Positions 1-11,548 of a stretch of DNA of 64,000 nucleotides are shown here, piece after piece. Below the pieces are notes generated by a model, which worked only from the letters and a program-made list of their open reading frames with translations, searched no databases and was not told the DNA's origin. Positions within the stretch are counted from its first letter, which is position 1; each line of letters opens with the position of its first letter. The stretch lies in assembly GCA_948144175.1 (NCBI GenBank), contig CANXME010002528.1, positions 2,047,001-2,111,000 of the forward strand, read 5' to 3'. The translations under genes and the position numbers were made by a program. The DNA comes from Closterium sp. NIES-65 (lineage: Eukaryota; Streptophyta; Zygnematophyceae; Desmidiales; Closteriaceae).

Positions 1-1105
1 CCCTTCCCCCGGGACCTGCCCTTGCCTGCGTCCCCTGCGTCCAGGGGCGGCAGCGTGCTGCCCCTCACTCCTCCTAGTTTCCCCCGACAGAGGCCCCGCT
101 GCAGACGCTTCACATAGACATGTGGGGCCCAGCCCGCGTCCGTGGACAGGGTCACGAGCGTTACTTCCTGCTGGTGGTTGACGACTACTCGCGTTACACC
201 ACAGTCTTCCCCTTGCGCAGCAAGGGTGATGTCACTGAGGTGCTGATCGACTGGATCTGCGCAGCTCGTCTCGAGCTCAGGCAGAGCTTCGACTCGGACT
301 TTCATATTCTGCGTCTGCACTCTGACAGAGGCGGAGAGTTCTCCTCTGGCCTCCTGCGAGCCTACTGTCGTGCACGAGGCATCCGCCAGACCTTCACGCT
401 TCCGGACTCTCCACGGCAAAATGGGATTGCTGAGCGCCGCATTGGCATGGTCATGGACGTCGCTCGTACGTCCATGATGCATGCGGCTGCCCCCCATTTT
501 CTGTGGCCGTTTACGGTTTGGTACGTGGCGCATCAGATCAACCTTCAGCCCAGGGTCTCCATGCCGGAGACCTCCCCAGCCTTGCTATGGACGGGAAGGT
601 TGGCGATGTGTCTGCGTTCCGGGTCTGGGGATCTCGGGCGTTTGTCCGCGACTTGTCTTCGGACAAGCTGTCTCCTCGTGGTGCTCTGTGCGTCTCCCTG
701 GGTTTCCCCCCTGATGCGCCAGGGTGGCAGTTCTACCACCCCACCTCTCGCCGTGTTCTGTCCTCCCAGGACGTCACGTTTGACGAGTCGGTCCCCTACT
801 ACCGCCTCTTCCCCTACCGCACTCCGTCCCTTCCCCCGCCACCGCTCTTCCTTATGCCAGGTCCCCCGCGGTAGAGCCTCTCCCCCCTCAGGGTCCTGCC
901 CCTTCAGGTGTGTCCCAGGTAGACGCAGTCGAGCCTGTCAAGGTTGTTGGTGACTATGGTGCTGCTGAGGGTGCTAAGCCTGGGGGTGCTGACTCTGGGG
1001 GTGCTGAGCCTTTGGGTACTGCTCCTGGGGGTGTTGAGCCTGGGGGTGCTGAGCTTGGGGGTGCTGCGCCTAGGGGTGCTGTATCTGGGGGTGCGGAGTC
1101 TGGGG
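1..1105 (+). pseudogene. Copia B1 integrase and start of integrase-RT linker (broken)
   Basis: The frame beginning at 120 reads the Copia integrase core. It has the VVDDYSRY block with the first catalytic Asp, LRLHSDRGGEFSS with the second Asp, and QNGIAERRIG with the catalytic Glu (PRQNG here, usually PQQNG in the sister copies). After about residue 160 the frame shifts: the continuation WGSRAFVRDLS and FYHPTSRRVLSSQDVTFDESVPYYRLFPYR is read in the frame of 503-874. A further shift leads to the Gly/Ala/Glu/Pro repeat linker (910-1105), which stops at the A1 insertion. In family terms the enzyme would integrate the cDNA; this copy cannot make it intact. The HHCC zinc-binding part lies at the extreme left edge or outside the window. 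Confidence 0.85.
1101..1105. repeat. Left TSD of Copia A1 (TGGGG)
   Basis: TGGGG at 1101-1105 is repeated at 8579-8583, directly flanking the TG...CA ends of A1. Five bp is the usual duplication for Copia integrases. Confidence 0.9.
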
Positions 1106-1233
1106 TGTGAAACAGGTAAACAGGAATGAAATGACTAAGGAAAGATTGGGTACAAATACAACCCTAGAAACCCTGTACCCCATACGTGCTACCCCACTAT
1201 AGCCTACAGCAACTATGTCATATAAATCTGACA
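1106..1233 (-). repeat. 3' LTR of Copia A1 (type A)
   Basis: 128 bp. On the plus strand it starts TGTGAAACAGGTAAACAGG and ends AAATCTGACA. Adjacent plus-strand CACCCCCATAGG is the complement of the polypurine tract. It contains the GGGTACA...TGTACCC inverted pair also seen in type-B LTRs. Confidence 0.92.
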
Positions 1234-1444
1234 CACCCCCATAGGCAAAGTGGGGGAGAACAAGGGGTCACAAGACCAGTCAAGTAAAGCAAAGCAGAGC
1301 AAGCTCAGGGTGGATCACAACGTCACCACACAGTCCGAGCACAAGAGCAGGGCCAGAGGCCAGTTCACATGCAGGAGTACAGACATATATATATAAAACT
1401 AGACAAGCAAGAGCAGGTATATATATGTCACAGTACAAGTAAAG

Positions 1445-4400
1445 TCAAGAGGAGAGCAAGTGAGGCAAGACAGGCACAAGACCCAGCTGGGTGCAGAGGC
1501 GCTGATGGTCACAAGGCGCGAGTGCCTTGGTGAACACATCAGCAGTGTTGGCCTCAGAGGCCACGTACGCAAGCCGCAACTGTCCACGCTGCTGCAGCTC
1601 ACGAGCAAGGAAGTAGCGGAGAGCAATGTGCTTCGATCTGTGCTCCAGACGTTGCTTTCGACACAAGGCCAGCATGGCCTTGTTGTCTACGTACAGCACT
1701 GGAGGAGAACGAGGCGGCTCTCCAAGGTCAGTCAGCAGGTAGGTGAGCCAGCGAAGCTCCTGTGCAGCCATGTCCCCAGCGTAGATCTCAGCCTCACAAC
1801 TGGAGCTGAGAACTGAAGACGAGCGAGTAGCCCGCCACGAGACAGAGCCGGAACCAAGACTGAAAGTGTAACCCCGTGACGACCGCTGCGTAGCCTGGTC
1901 GTCAGCCCAAGAAGCGTCTGCGTGCCCTGTAAGGACCACTGGACTCCGCCCTCCAAGCACTAGCCCCATGCCCGACGTACTGCACAGGTAGCGCAACACC
2001 CTCTTCGCTGCAGCCATGTGCTCTGGTCGGTGTCTCCCACAACATGGCGTGCAAGAATGCTCAGAGGGTATGCAAGGTCAGGTCGTGTGCAGGTCATCAG
2101 GTACATGAGGCAGCCAACAAGCTCTGGGTACGGGCCACTCGACTCTACGGACTCATCCGAAGACAGAGCTGAGAGCGAGTGGCGAGTAGACAGAGGAGTG
2201 GCCTGAGGCGAGGAGTACGTGAAGCCGAAGCGCTGAAGGACCTGCTGCACCATGTGTGACTGATTCAAGGTAATGGTGCGGCGTGCTCTGTCCCGAGTGA
2301 TCTGCAAGCCAAGGTAGCTGCGCAGTTCACCCAGGTCTGTGCACGTGTGTCTCTTCAGCAGCTCGGACTTCACGTAGGCGAGTCCAGCAGTGTCCGCTGT
2401 GGCAAAGACCAAGTCGTCGACGTACACGAGGATGTAGAACGGCGGCAGAGAAGTGTCGGTGCGCAGAAACAGCGACGGGTCAGCAGTAGAAGGAGCGAAC
2501 CCAAGAGCCGCAAGCGTAGTCCTCAGTGTGTCGTGCCACTCACGCGGTGCCTGGCGGAGACCGTAGACTGGCCGTCGGAGGCTCCACTGGGTGCCAGGAG
2601 GGAAAGTCCCAGTGAAGCCAGGTGGACGGCGCAGCCAGATCTCTTCGTGCAGGCTGCCCTGCAGGAACGCAGTGCTGAAGTCGAGAGAGTGAAGCTCGTA
2701 GTCGCGTTGAGCGGCTATGTGCAGCAGCACCCGAAGAGTGGTCATCTTAGGGGTGGGAGAGAAGGTCTGAAAGTAGTCAACTCCCTGCCGCTGACTGAAG
2801 CCACGAGCAATGTACCGCGCCTTGAAGACAGGTGGAGAGCCCGGCGGCCGCTTCACCCTGAAGATCCACATGCCACTGACGATGTTCGCCCCGGGAGGGG
2901 GAACTGCGTCAACGTAGGTGCCTGTGGACTTCCAGGAAGCCATCTCTGCATCCATAGCTGCCTGCCACTGAGAGGAGTAGGGACCCTCAATCGCCTCCGC
3001 GTAAGAGCGCGGAGTCGGGATGTCTAGTGCATCCGGGTCTCCCTCAGGAGCAAGCAGTACAGACGCAAGATGAGGTGAAGCAGCAGCCAGACACTGTAAC
3101 TCCTCCTGCCTGTCCTCTAGGACGTCCGTGCCAAGAGCACACTCACCCCCGACGGACGGAGGACAGACAGACGCAGACTCAGCAACAAGACTAGCAGCGT
3201 AGTCTAGACGACAACGAGCAGCAAAGTCGACGAGCTCAGCGACAAGAGCAGACGCAGCAGTGGACTCAAAAGAGGGGTCAGTGACAACAGTAGCAAGCAG
3301 ACGCGAGACAGTAGGACTGGCAGCACGAAGAGAGTCCGACTCTAGGTCGGCAAGGGCAGGAAGAGAGGACTCAGGAGGAGAAGGCAAAGGGGCACGCAGA
3401 GGAGCAGTGGACGGATGCAGAGACATCCAGTGCGTGCCAGGGACAGGAGGAGGACGCTGACGCGAATCGCGACCACTAGTGCGAGCAGCACGAACAGGCG
3501 ACGCAGGACGAGACGCAGGCTCACGACGCTCAGCAAGACCTCTAGTAGGACAAGTGTAAGGAGAGGGAGCAGGCAGTGGAGAGGAAGGCTCCAACATTGA
3601 CTGTGACTGGACAGGCTGTGAACACTCTACCGGAGGAGAAAGACCAAGAACCTGCTGCAGGAGCGGAACCAAGTACGGTCTAGGTCGCGCGGCAGCTTCA
3701 GACTCAGCAGGGACAGTACCAGCACCCTCAGCGACAGCACCAGCGCCACCAACACCTCCAGCAGCAGGACCTTCAGCAGCACCAGTAGCAGAACCACCGC
3801 CGGGACAGACAGCAGTAGTCTCAGCACCAACACCCTCAGGAGCTCCTGCTCCAGGAGTACCCGCAGACCCAGCAGCTCCGGGACCGGCAGCACCAGCACC
3901 CTCGACGGTCGAAGAAGCTCCAGCTCCAGCAGCACGCCTCCAGCGGCGAGCAAACCACTCGCGCAGCTCCTGTGGAGAGAGGGGCTCCCGGCGAGACGCA
4001 GCAGCAGGAGAAACCCCAGGCTCAACAGCTCCAGACGTAGGACCCCCAGGCTCAGCAGCTCCAGACTCAGTACCCCTAGGCTCAGCAGCTCCCGACCCAG
4101 CACCCCCAGACCAAGCACCCCCTAGCTCAGCAGCTCAAGGCACCGTACCCCCCGGCTCAGCACCCCCAGGCTCAGCACCCTCCGCAGTAGCACTCCCAGG
4201 CCCAGCACCCCCAGGCTCAGCACCCCCAGTAGTAGCACCTCCAGGCTCGGCACCCCCGCGCACAGTACCCCCAGAGTCAGCACCCCCAGGCTCTGCACCC
4301 GCAGCAGCACCAGAGTCACCAGTAACCTCGACCGGGTCAACTGCGTCTACCTGGGACACACCTGAGGGGGCAGGAACCTGAGGGGGGAGGGGGTCTACGG

Positions 4401-7400
4401 GGGGGGGAACTGGCACAAGGAAGTCCGACGGAGGGGGGAGGGAAGGAGTGCGGTAGGGGAAGAGACGGTAGAAGGGGACTGACTCGTCGAACGTGACGTC
4501 CTGGGAGGACAGAACACGACGAGAGGAGGGGTGGTAAAACTGCCACCCGGGAGCGTCGGTGGGGAAGCCAAGGAAGACACAGGGAGCAGCACGAGGGGAC
4601 AGCTTGTCCGCAGACAAGTCGCGGACAAACGCCCGAGATCCCCAGACACGGAACGCCGACGCATCGCCAACCTTCCCCGTCCACAGCAAAGCTGGGGAGG
4701 TCTCCGGTCGGGAGACTCTGGGCTGAAGGTTGATCTGATGCGCGGCGTACCGAACCGCAAACGGCCACAGAAAATGGGGGGCAGCCGCATGCACCATGGA
4801 CGTACGGGCGACGTCCATGACAATGCCGATGCGGCGCTCAGCAATCCCATTCTGCTGTGGAGAGTCCGGAAGCGTGAAGGTCTGGCGGATGCCTCGTGCC
4901 CGACAGTAGGCTCGCAGAAGGCCGGAGGAGAACTCTCCGCCTCTGTACGAATGCAGACGCAGAACAGGAAAGTCCGAGCCGAAGCTCCGCCTGAGCTGGA
5001 GACGAGCTGCGCGGATCCAGTCGATCAACACCTCATTGACCTCACTCTTGCTGCGCAAGGGGAAGACTGTGGTGTAACGCGAGTAGTCGTCAACCACCAG
5101 CAGGAAGTAGCGCTCGTGACCCTGTCCACGGACGCGGGCTGGGCCCCACACGTCCATGTGAAGCGTCTGCATCGGGGCCTCCGTCGGAGGGAACGGGGAG
5201 GAGTGAGGGGTAGCCCGCAGGCGACCCTCGACACAGGGGACACAGGGAGGGCAAGGTCCCGGAGGAAGGGGGGGGAGGGACCGGGGAAGGCCAGAGACAA
5301 GAAGGCGAGAGGCCATGCCCCGGAGACGAGGCAGGGAGGGGTGACCCATCCTGTGGTGCCACAGGAGGGTCTCGTGGGACAGGAGGCGACACGAGCAGGG
5401 GGCAGACTCAGGACCAGACCTGGACGCTGCAGCAAACACCTGACCCGACGCAGCTACCTGACCAGACGCAGGAGAAGGAGACGGAAAAGTGAGTGTGTAC
5501 AGGCTCGACCCTGGACCACGTGTGAATGTGGTCAGGTGTCGACCCGTGTCCGCGTCCGTGCAGTGGGTGACTCGTCGGCGTGCAGGGGTAAACTGGTCAA
5601 CCCCTGCATCCTGTAGGTCAGCACCCGCCACCAAGTTCGTAGAGAACGAGGGGAGGTAGAGACCGGACAGGGCGCCAGACGGGACCGCAGGGCACGGCAG
5701 GACAGTGGAGTAGCGAGCCAGAACAGGACCCCCAGAAGGGTCTGCCAAGGAGACCGCCACTGGCCGGCTAAGCGGCGTGAGTGTGGTGCGGTCTCGAAAG
5801 AAGGAGCGAGACGCCCCGGAGTCAAGAAAGAAAGTGAGAGAGGGTGAAGTCGACACTGTACCTAAGAGAGCAGACTCACCAGCACCAGAGGACTCAGACT
5901 CACTGACACCTAGAGCAACAGCCTCACCAGCACCTGGAGCAGCAGCCTCAACAGCACCTAGAGCCGCAGTACCAATGCCCGGGTCGGGCGGGAAACACCG
6001 GTAACAGTCACCCTCCTCACTAATAGTCACAGCATACATAGCAGCAAGAATAGCATCAAAGTCAAGATCAAAGATAGCTACTCCAGCCCTAGACAGCTGG
6101 TCCCAGCGAGGGATCTCAGAGGCGTCAGGAAACTGGCGGCGCCAAGCGTCAGTCAGGCGGCCGAAGCAACGCTGGGCGGAGTGTGGACCACCACATTGCT
6201 CACCCGCACGGTCGCCAGTGCGCAGGACGTAAGTGCACGGACCAGTACCCCCAACCCGCTGACGCGCAGAGTACCACTCATGGAGCTGCTGCGGGGAGAG
6301 GGTCTCCTGACCACGTTGCTGCTGCTGGCGCTGACCACCACCGGAGCCACTCCTCCTTGGCGCACCACGACCTCCGCCGCCTCCTCCGCCGCCGCCGCCA
6401 CCACCTCCACCGCCACCGCCACTCCCACCGTCGCCGCCGCCACCGCCGCCTCCGCCTCCACCCCCACTACCACCGCCGCTGCCGCCCCCGCCTCCACTGC
6501 CTTCGCCGACACCTCCACTCCCGCCACTACTCCCGCTACCACCCTCACCTCCGCCGCTGCCTCTACCTCCGCCTCCACCGCCCCCGCCGCCTCCACCACC
6601 GCCCCTGCCCCCCTTGTTCTTGCCAGAGCGACGTCTCCCGCTGGGGGCAGACGCCGCTCCGACCGACTCAAAACCAACAAGGTCGGCCGTAGCAGCAGAG
6701 GCGACAGAGGGCAGGAGGGGGGAGGGGGAACACCCCTCAAAGATGGGGGTGCGCGGGTCACCACGAGAAGCCCCTACAGCGAGAATGCTCTTCTCGGCTG
6801 CGAGGAGGGACTTCTCGAGGATCTCGACAGTGAGAGTGGTGGGGCAGACTGCGAGTAGGTCGTCCCTGACTCCGCAAAGGGAGTCAGGGAGGCGGGTGAC
6901 AATGTAGTAGAGAGTGAAGTACTGGGGGGGGGGGTTCTTGGCGCAGAACTCAGCAGGAAGTGCAGCGCGGAAACGAGCGTCACTAGTGCGCAGGTGGGAA
7001 ATGAGGTCGGCGACTGTGGCAAAAGCAGCAAGGTCGGGAAAGAGGTACGGTAGCATGAGGCGGCTCAGTGCAGCAGTGGCAGGGGTGGAGTAGCGTGCGA
7101 TAACGGCGTCGTACAAGGTCTTAGCACTCTTGTACGACCCAAAGTGCGCACGCTCAGCGGGAGGGAGGTGGCGACGCACAGCAAGACGTGCAGCAGCATC
7201 GCGTGTGGCCCATTGTGAGCGAACAGTGGCATCCTCAGTAGCAGCAGGGGCGGGAGAGGCACCAGAAGTGAGATCAAAGAGAGAGAGTCCGTCAGCTCTG
7301 TCGCACTGTAGGAAAAGCAGTAGGTCGTCTACCCACACGTCAAAGTCAATGGCTCTGCCCTCAGCGTCAAAGGCGAGGACACTGGGGGTAGCCATGACAG

Positions 7401-7443
7401 CAGTAGAGAGAGGGCAGTGCGCAGAGTAAAGCTCAGTGCTCAC
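1445..7443 (-). pseudogene. Copia A1 gag-pol polyprotein (one nonsense codon, one 4-nt deletion)
   Basis: One frame runs from 7443 to 1960 and is broken only by a TGA ending at 4135. The likely start is the second Met at 7395 (MATPSVLAFDAEG), because B-type copies begin there. Order: Gag helical domain (7395-6700); a glycine tract (6610-6360 region); an unusual C-X13-C-X3-H-X4-C knuckle (about 6240-6170); protease LDSGASRSFF (about 5828-5798); integrase HHCC (WHHRMGHPS, CVPCVEG) and core (VVDDYSRY, QNGIAERRIG); repetitive linker (4380-3700); RT with YVDDLVFA (about 2424-2400); RNase H. Near 2035 a GTTGTGGGAG sequence lacks the four bases present in A2, which shifts RNase H into another frame (2017-1445). 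Confidence 0.92.
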
Positions 7444-8436
7444 CAGACAGGGCAGTGCAGGGAGGGCTCAGGCGGCTCGGGCGGCCCGGGCGGCTCGGGC
7501 GGCTCGGGCGGCTCGGGCGGCTCGACTGCTGGGCGGATCGGGCGACTCAGCGGCTCGGGCGGCTCGGGCGGCACTGCAGCTGGGGCGGCTCGGCTGCTGG
7601 GGCGGCTCGGCTGCTGGGGCGGCTCGGCTGCTGGGGCGGCTCGGCGGCTGGGGCGGCTCGGCTGCTGGGGCGGCTCTGCTGCTGGGGCGGCTCGGCCGGG
7701 AGATGCAGGGGCGGGGCCGTCAGGTGCAGCGGCGGGTCGACCGGTGCAGCGGCGGGCCGGCAGATGCAGCGGCGGGGCCGTAGGGTGCAGCGGCGGGCCG
7801 GTAGGTGCAGCGGCGGGGCCGTAGGGTGCAGCGGCGGGGCCGTAGGGTGCAGCGGCGGGCCGGTAGGTGCAGCGGCGGGGCCGTCAGGTGAAGCGGCGGG
7901 CCGCTGGGTGCAGCGGCGGGCCGTAGGTGCAGCGGCTGGGCCGTCAGGTGAAGCGGCGGGCCGCTGGGTGCAGCGGCGGGCCGTAGGGTGCAGCGGCGGG
8001 CCGGCAGGCGCAGCGGCGGGGCCGTCAGGTGAGGCGGCGGGCCGTAGGGTGCAGGGGCGGGCCGTAGGGTGCAGCGGCGGGCCGGCAGGTGCAGCGGCGG
8101 GGCCGTCAGGTGCAGCGGCGGGCCGGCAGGGCCGCGTCAGAGCCGGCGGCGGGGCCGCGTCAGTGGAGGCGGCGGGGCCGCGTCAAGCAGGCGGCGGGGC
8201 CGCGTCAAGCAGGCGGCGGGGCCGCGACGTAGCGGGCGGCAGGGCCGCGTCAGAGCCGGCGGCGGGGGCCGCGTCAGTGGAGGCGGCGGGGCCGCGTCAA
8301 GCAGGCGGCGGGGCCGCGATCAGGAGGGGCAGCGGGGCCGCGAGGGAAATGGCGACCCGAGGGGTCGCTAAAAAAAAAATGCGCGCCTCGGGGCGCGCTT
8401 CAGTGGGCCCTAAAAAAAAACGGTCCTTAGGAAGGA
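7444..8436 (-). repeat. GC-rich repetitive leader of Copia A1 with three stem-loops
   Basis: From about 7455 to 8340 the leader is a degenerate tandem array. One part repeats GGGGCGGCTCGGCTGCT units and another repeats GTGCAGCGGCGGGCCG units. Long open frames here are by-products of the periodicity and resemble no protein. Next to the primer site are three perfect stems: 8422-8438 (GGTCCTT arm), 8381-8398 (GCGCGCC arm) and 8352-8368 (GCGACCC arm). The first two are each followed in the RNA sense by a run of nine or ten U. Copia A2 has the same set at 44602-44688. Confidence 0.8.
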
Positions 8437-8450
8437 CCCGCTCTATACCA
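8437..8450 (-). other. Primer-binding site of Copia A1 (initiator tRNA-Met type)
   Basis: Minus-strand TGGTATAGAGCGGG directly follows the 5' LTR. It resembles the usual plant Copia site TGGTATCAGAGC, complementary to the 3' end of initiator tRNA-Met, with a one-base deletion. B-type elements here have TGGTATCGAGCAGG at the same place. Confidence 0.75.
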
Positions 8451-8578
8451 TGTGAAACAGGTAAACAGGAATGAAATGACTAAGGAAAGATCGGGTACAA
8501 ATACAACCCTAGAAACCCTGTACCCCATACGTGCTACCCCACTATAGCCTACAGCAACTATGTCATATAAATCTGACA
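8451..8578 (-). repeat. 5' LTR of Copia A1 (type A)
   Basis: 128 bp, one visible difference from the 3' LTR (GATCGGG versus GATTGGG). Followed in sense direction by TGGTATAGAG (8450-8441), the primer-binding site. Confidence 0.92.
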
Positions 8579-8583
8579 TGGGG
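8579..8583. repeat. Right TSD of Copia A1 (TGGGG)
   Basis: Matches 1101-1105 exactly. The B1 linker resumes right after it. Confidence 0.9.
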
Positions 8584-11326
8584 GTGCTGACCCTGGTGGT
8601 GCTACGCCTGGGGGTGCTGAGCCGGCGGGTGCGGAGCCTGCGGGAGCTAGGCCTGCTCGTGTCGCATCTGGCGGTACTGTGCCTGGAGGTTCTCCGGATG
8701 CTTCGTCTCGGCGGGAGCCACTCTCTCCACAGGAGCTATGCGAGTGGTTTGCACGGCGCAGGAGGCGTGCTGCTGGAGCTGGAGGTTCTTCGGCTACTGA
8801 GGGTGCTGCTGTCGCGGGTCCCGGAGGTGCTCGTACTTGGAGTTCTGGAGCTGCTGGGCCTGCGGGTACGACTGGAGCTGGAGCTACTGAGGGTGTTGGC
8901 GCTGAGGCTACTGCTGGCGGTCCTGCTGGGGGTGCTACTGGTGCTGCTGGAGGTCCGCGAGCTACTGGAGCTGCTGGGGGTGCTGGAGCTGGAGGTGCTG
9001 CTGACGCTGGTGCTCTTGCTGGGGGTACTGGTGCTGTCCCTGCTGTGTCTGGAGTCGCCACGCGGCCGCGACCGTACTTTGTTCCGCTCCTTCAGCAGGT
9101 TCTTGGTCTTCCGCCTTCTACTGGTCCTCCTCCTCCCTTAGAGGGTCCAAAGCCTGTCCAGTCCCAGTTACAGTTACAGCCGGCCTCCCCCTTGCCTGCT
9201 CCTTCTCCCTACACTGGTCCTACTGGAGGTCTTGCTGAGCGTCGTGAGCCTGCGTCTCGCCCTGCGTCGCCTATCCGTCCTGTTCGCACTAGTGGTCGTG
9301 GTTCGCGTCCGCGTCCTCCTCCTGTCCTTGGCACGCACCGGTGTCTCTGCGTCCGTCCACTGCTCCTCTGCGTGCCCCTTTGCCTTCTCCACCTGAGTCC
9401 TCTCTTCCTGCTCTTCCCGACCCGGAGTCGGACTCTCTTCGTGCTGCCAGTCCTACTGTCACGCGTCTCCTTGCTACTGCTGTCACTGACCCTTCCTTTG
9501 AGTCCACTGCTGCGTCTGCCCTAGTTGCTGAGCTCGTCGACTTTGCTGCTCGCTGTCACCTAGACTACGCTGCTAGTCTTGTCACTGAGTCTTAGTCTGT
9601 CTGTCCTCCGTCCGTCGTGGGTGAGTGTGCCCTTGGCACGGACCTCCTTGAGGACAGGCAGGAGGAGTTCCAGTGTTCAGCTGCTGCTTCACCTCATCTC
9701 GTGTCCATAGTGCTTACCCCTGAGGGAGACCCGGATGCACTTGACATCCCGACTCCGCGCTCTTACGCGGAGGCGATAGAGGGTCCCTACTCCTCTCAGT
9801 GGCAGGCAGCTATGGACACAGAGATGGCTTCCTGGAAGTCCACAGGCGCCTACGTTGACGAGGTTCCCCCGCCTGGGGCGAACATCGTCAGTGGCATGTG
9901 GATTTTCAGGGTGAAGCGGCCGCCGGTTTCTCCGCCTGTCTTCAAGGCGCGTTACGTGGCTTGTGGCTTCAGTCAGCGGCAGGGAGTTGACTACTTTCAG
10001 ACCTTCTCTCCCACCCCGAAGATAACCACTCTTCGAGTACTGCTGCACGTAGCTGCTCACCATGACTACGAGCTCCACTCTCTTGACTTCAACACTGCTT
10101 TCTTGCAGGGTAGCCTGCACGAGGAGATCTGGCTGCGCCGCCCACCTGGCTTCACTGGGTCTTTTCCTCCTGGCACCCAGTGGAGCCTTCGGCGGCCAGT
10201 CTACGGTCTCCGCCAGGCACCACGTGAGTGGCACGACACACTGAGGACTACGCTTGCGGCTCTTGGGTTTGCTCCTTCTACTGCCGACCTGTCGCTGTTT
10301 CTGCGCACCGACACCTCTCTGCCGCTGTTCTACATCCTCGTGTACGTCGACGACTTGGTCTTTGCCACAGCTGACACTGCTGGACTCGCCCACGTGAAGT
10401 CTGAGCTGCAGAAGAGACACACGTGCTTAGACCTGGATGAACTGCGCAGCTACCTTGGCTTGCAGATCACCCGGGACAGAGCACGCCGCACCATTACCCT
10501 GACTGAGTCACACATGGTGCAGCAGGTCCTTCAGCGCTTCGGCTTCACGTGCTCCTCACCTCAGGCCACTCCTCTGCCTACTCGCCACTCGCTCTCAGCT
10601 CTGCCTTCGGATGAGTCCGTAGAGTCGAGTGGCCCGTATCCAGAGCTTGTTGGCTGCCACATGTACCTGATGACCTGCACACGACCTGACCTTGCATACC
10701 CTCTTAGCATTCTCGCACGCCATGTTGCTCCTGGGAGACACAGACCGGAGCACATGGCTGCAGCGAAGAGGGTGTTGCGCTACTTGTGCAGTACGTCGGG
10801 CATGGGGCTAGTGCTTGGAGGGCGGAGTCCAGTGGTCCTCACTGGGCACACAGACACTTCTTGGGCTGACGACCAGGCTACGCAGCGGTCGTCACAGGGT
10901 TACACCTTCAGCCTTGGTTCCGACTCTGTTTCGTTGCGGGTTACTCGCTCGTCTTCTGTTCTCGGCTCCAGTTGTGAGGCTGAGATCTACGCAGGGGCCA
11001 TGGCTGCACAGGAGCTTCGCTGGCTCACCTACCTGCTGACTGACCTCGGAGAGCCGCCTCGTTCTCCTCCAGTTGTGTACGTAGACAACAAGGCCATGCT
11101 GGCCTTGTGTCGAGAGCAGAGACTAGAGCACATAACAAAGCACATTGCTCTCCGCTACTTCCTTGCTCGTGAGTTACATCTGCGTGGTCAGTTGCGACTT
11201 GCGTACGTGGCCTCTGAGGCCAACACTGCTGATGTCTTCACCAAGGCCCTTGCGCCTTGTGATCATCAGCGCTTCTGCACTCAGCAGGGTCTTGTGCCTG
11301 TCTTGCCTCACTTGCTCACCTCTTGA
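8584..11326 (+). pseudogene. Copia B1 linker, reverse transcriptase and RNase H
   Basis: Bases 8584-9060 continue the repetitive linker in several frames. From about 9060 the conserved YFVPLLQQVLGLPPSTGPPPP block begins. A TAG at 9593-9595 and nearby frame changes break the N-terminal half. From 9617 to 11326 the frame is open for 569 codons. It contains the RT start (YAEAIEGPYSSQWQAAMD), KARYVACGFSQRQGVDYFQTFSPT, the active-site block YVDDLVFA, the PELVGCHMYLMTCTRPDLAY block, and an RNase H domain with GHTDTSWADD, SSCEAEIYA and LYVDNKAMLAL-like motifs. It ends at TGA after LPHLLTS. The RT-RNase H part is the best preserved in the window, but no full polyprotein could be made. Confidence 0.88.
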
Positions 11327-11329
11327 CCT

Positions 11330-11548
11330 TGCTTGTACTGTTACATATCTATATATATATATATACCTGCTCTTACTTGTCTAGCCTTATATATATATAT
11401 GTCCTCCTGCATGTGAACTGGCCTTGTGGCCTTGAACTTGTGCTCGAAATGTGTGGTGACTTTGTGATCCACCCTGAGCTTGCTTTGCTTTGCTTTGCTT
11501 GACTGGTCTTGTGACCCCTTGTTCTCCCCCACTTTGCCTATGGGGGTG
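11330..11548 (+). other. 3' untranslated region of Copia B1 with TA microsatellites and polypurine tract
   Basis: Between the RNase H stop and the 3' LTR are two TATATA runs (11349-11363 and 11388-11400) and a TTGCTTTGCTTTGCTT run, then the purine tract CTATGGGGGTG. The same arrangement occurs next to the 3' LTR of A1, A2, B2 and B3, so it belongs to the family. No coding potential is seen. Confidence 0.75.

Larger units (their letters stand above)
1106..8578 (-). mobile_element. Copia A1, near-complete LTR retrotransposon inserted in B1
   Basis: Length 7473 bp, bounded by 128-bp LTRs (1106-1233 and 8451-8578) that I see differing at one position, so the insertion is recent. TSD TGGGG on both sides. 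Order in the sense direction: 5' LTR, initiator-Met primer site, a leader of about 1 kb, gag-pol, TA-rich 3' UTR, purine tract (1234-1245 as complement), 3' LTR. It lies antisense within B1's linker. Confidence 0.95.

Noticed and set aside
8352-8438. Bacterial-type intrinsic terminators (GC stems followed by U-runs)
   Set aside because: The context is a eukaryotic LTR element leader beside its primer site; the stems are reported as an RNA structure instead.
7417-8474. Long GC-rich open frames in the A1 leader (and the same at 43715-44724, 44880-45231, 59114-59936)
   Set aside because: They follow tandem repeats, are open in several frames at once, and sit between primer site and gag in every copy; no protein domain is seen.
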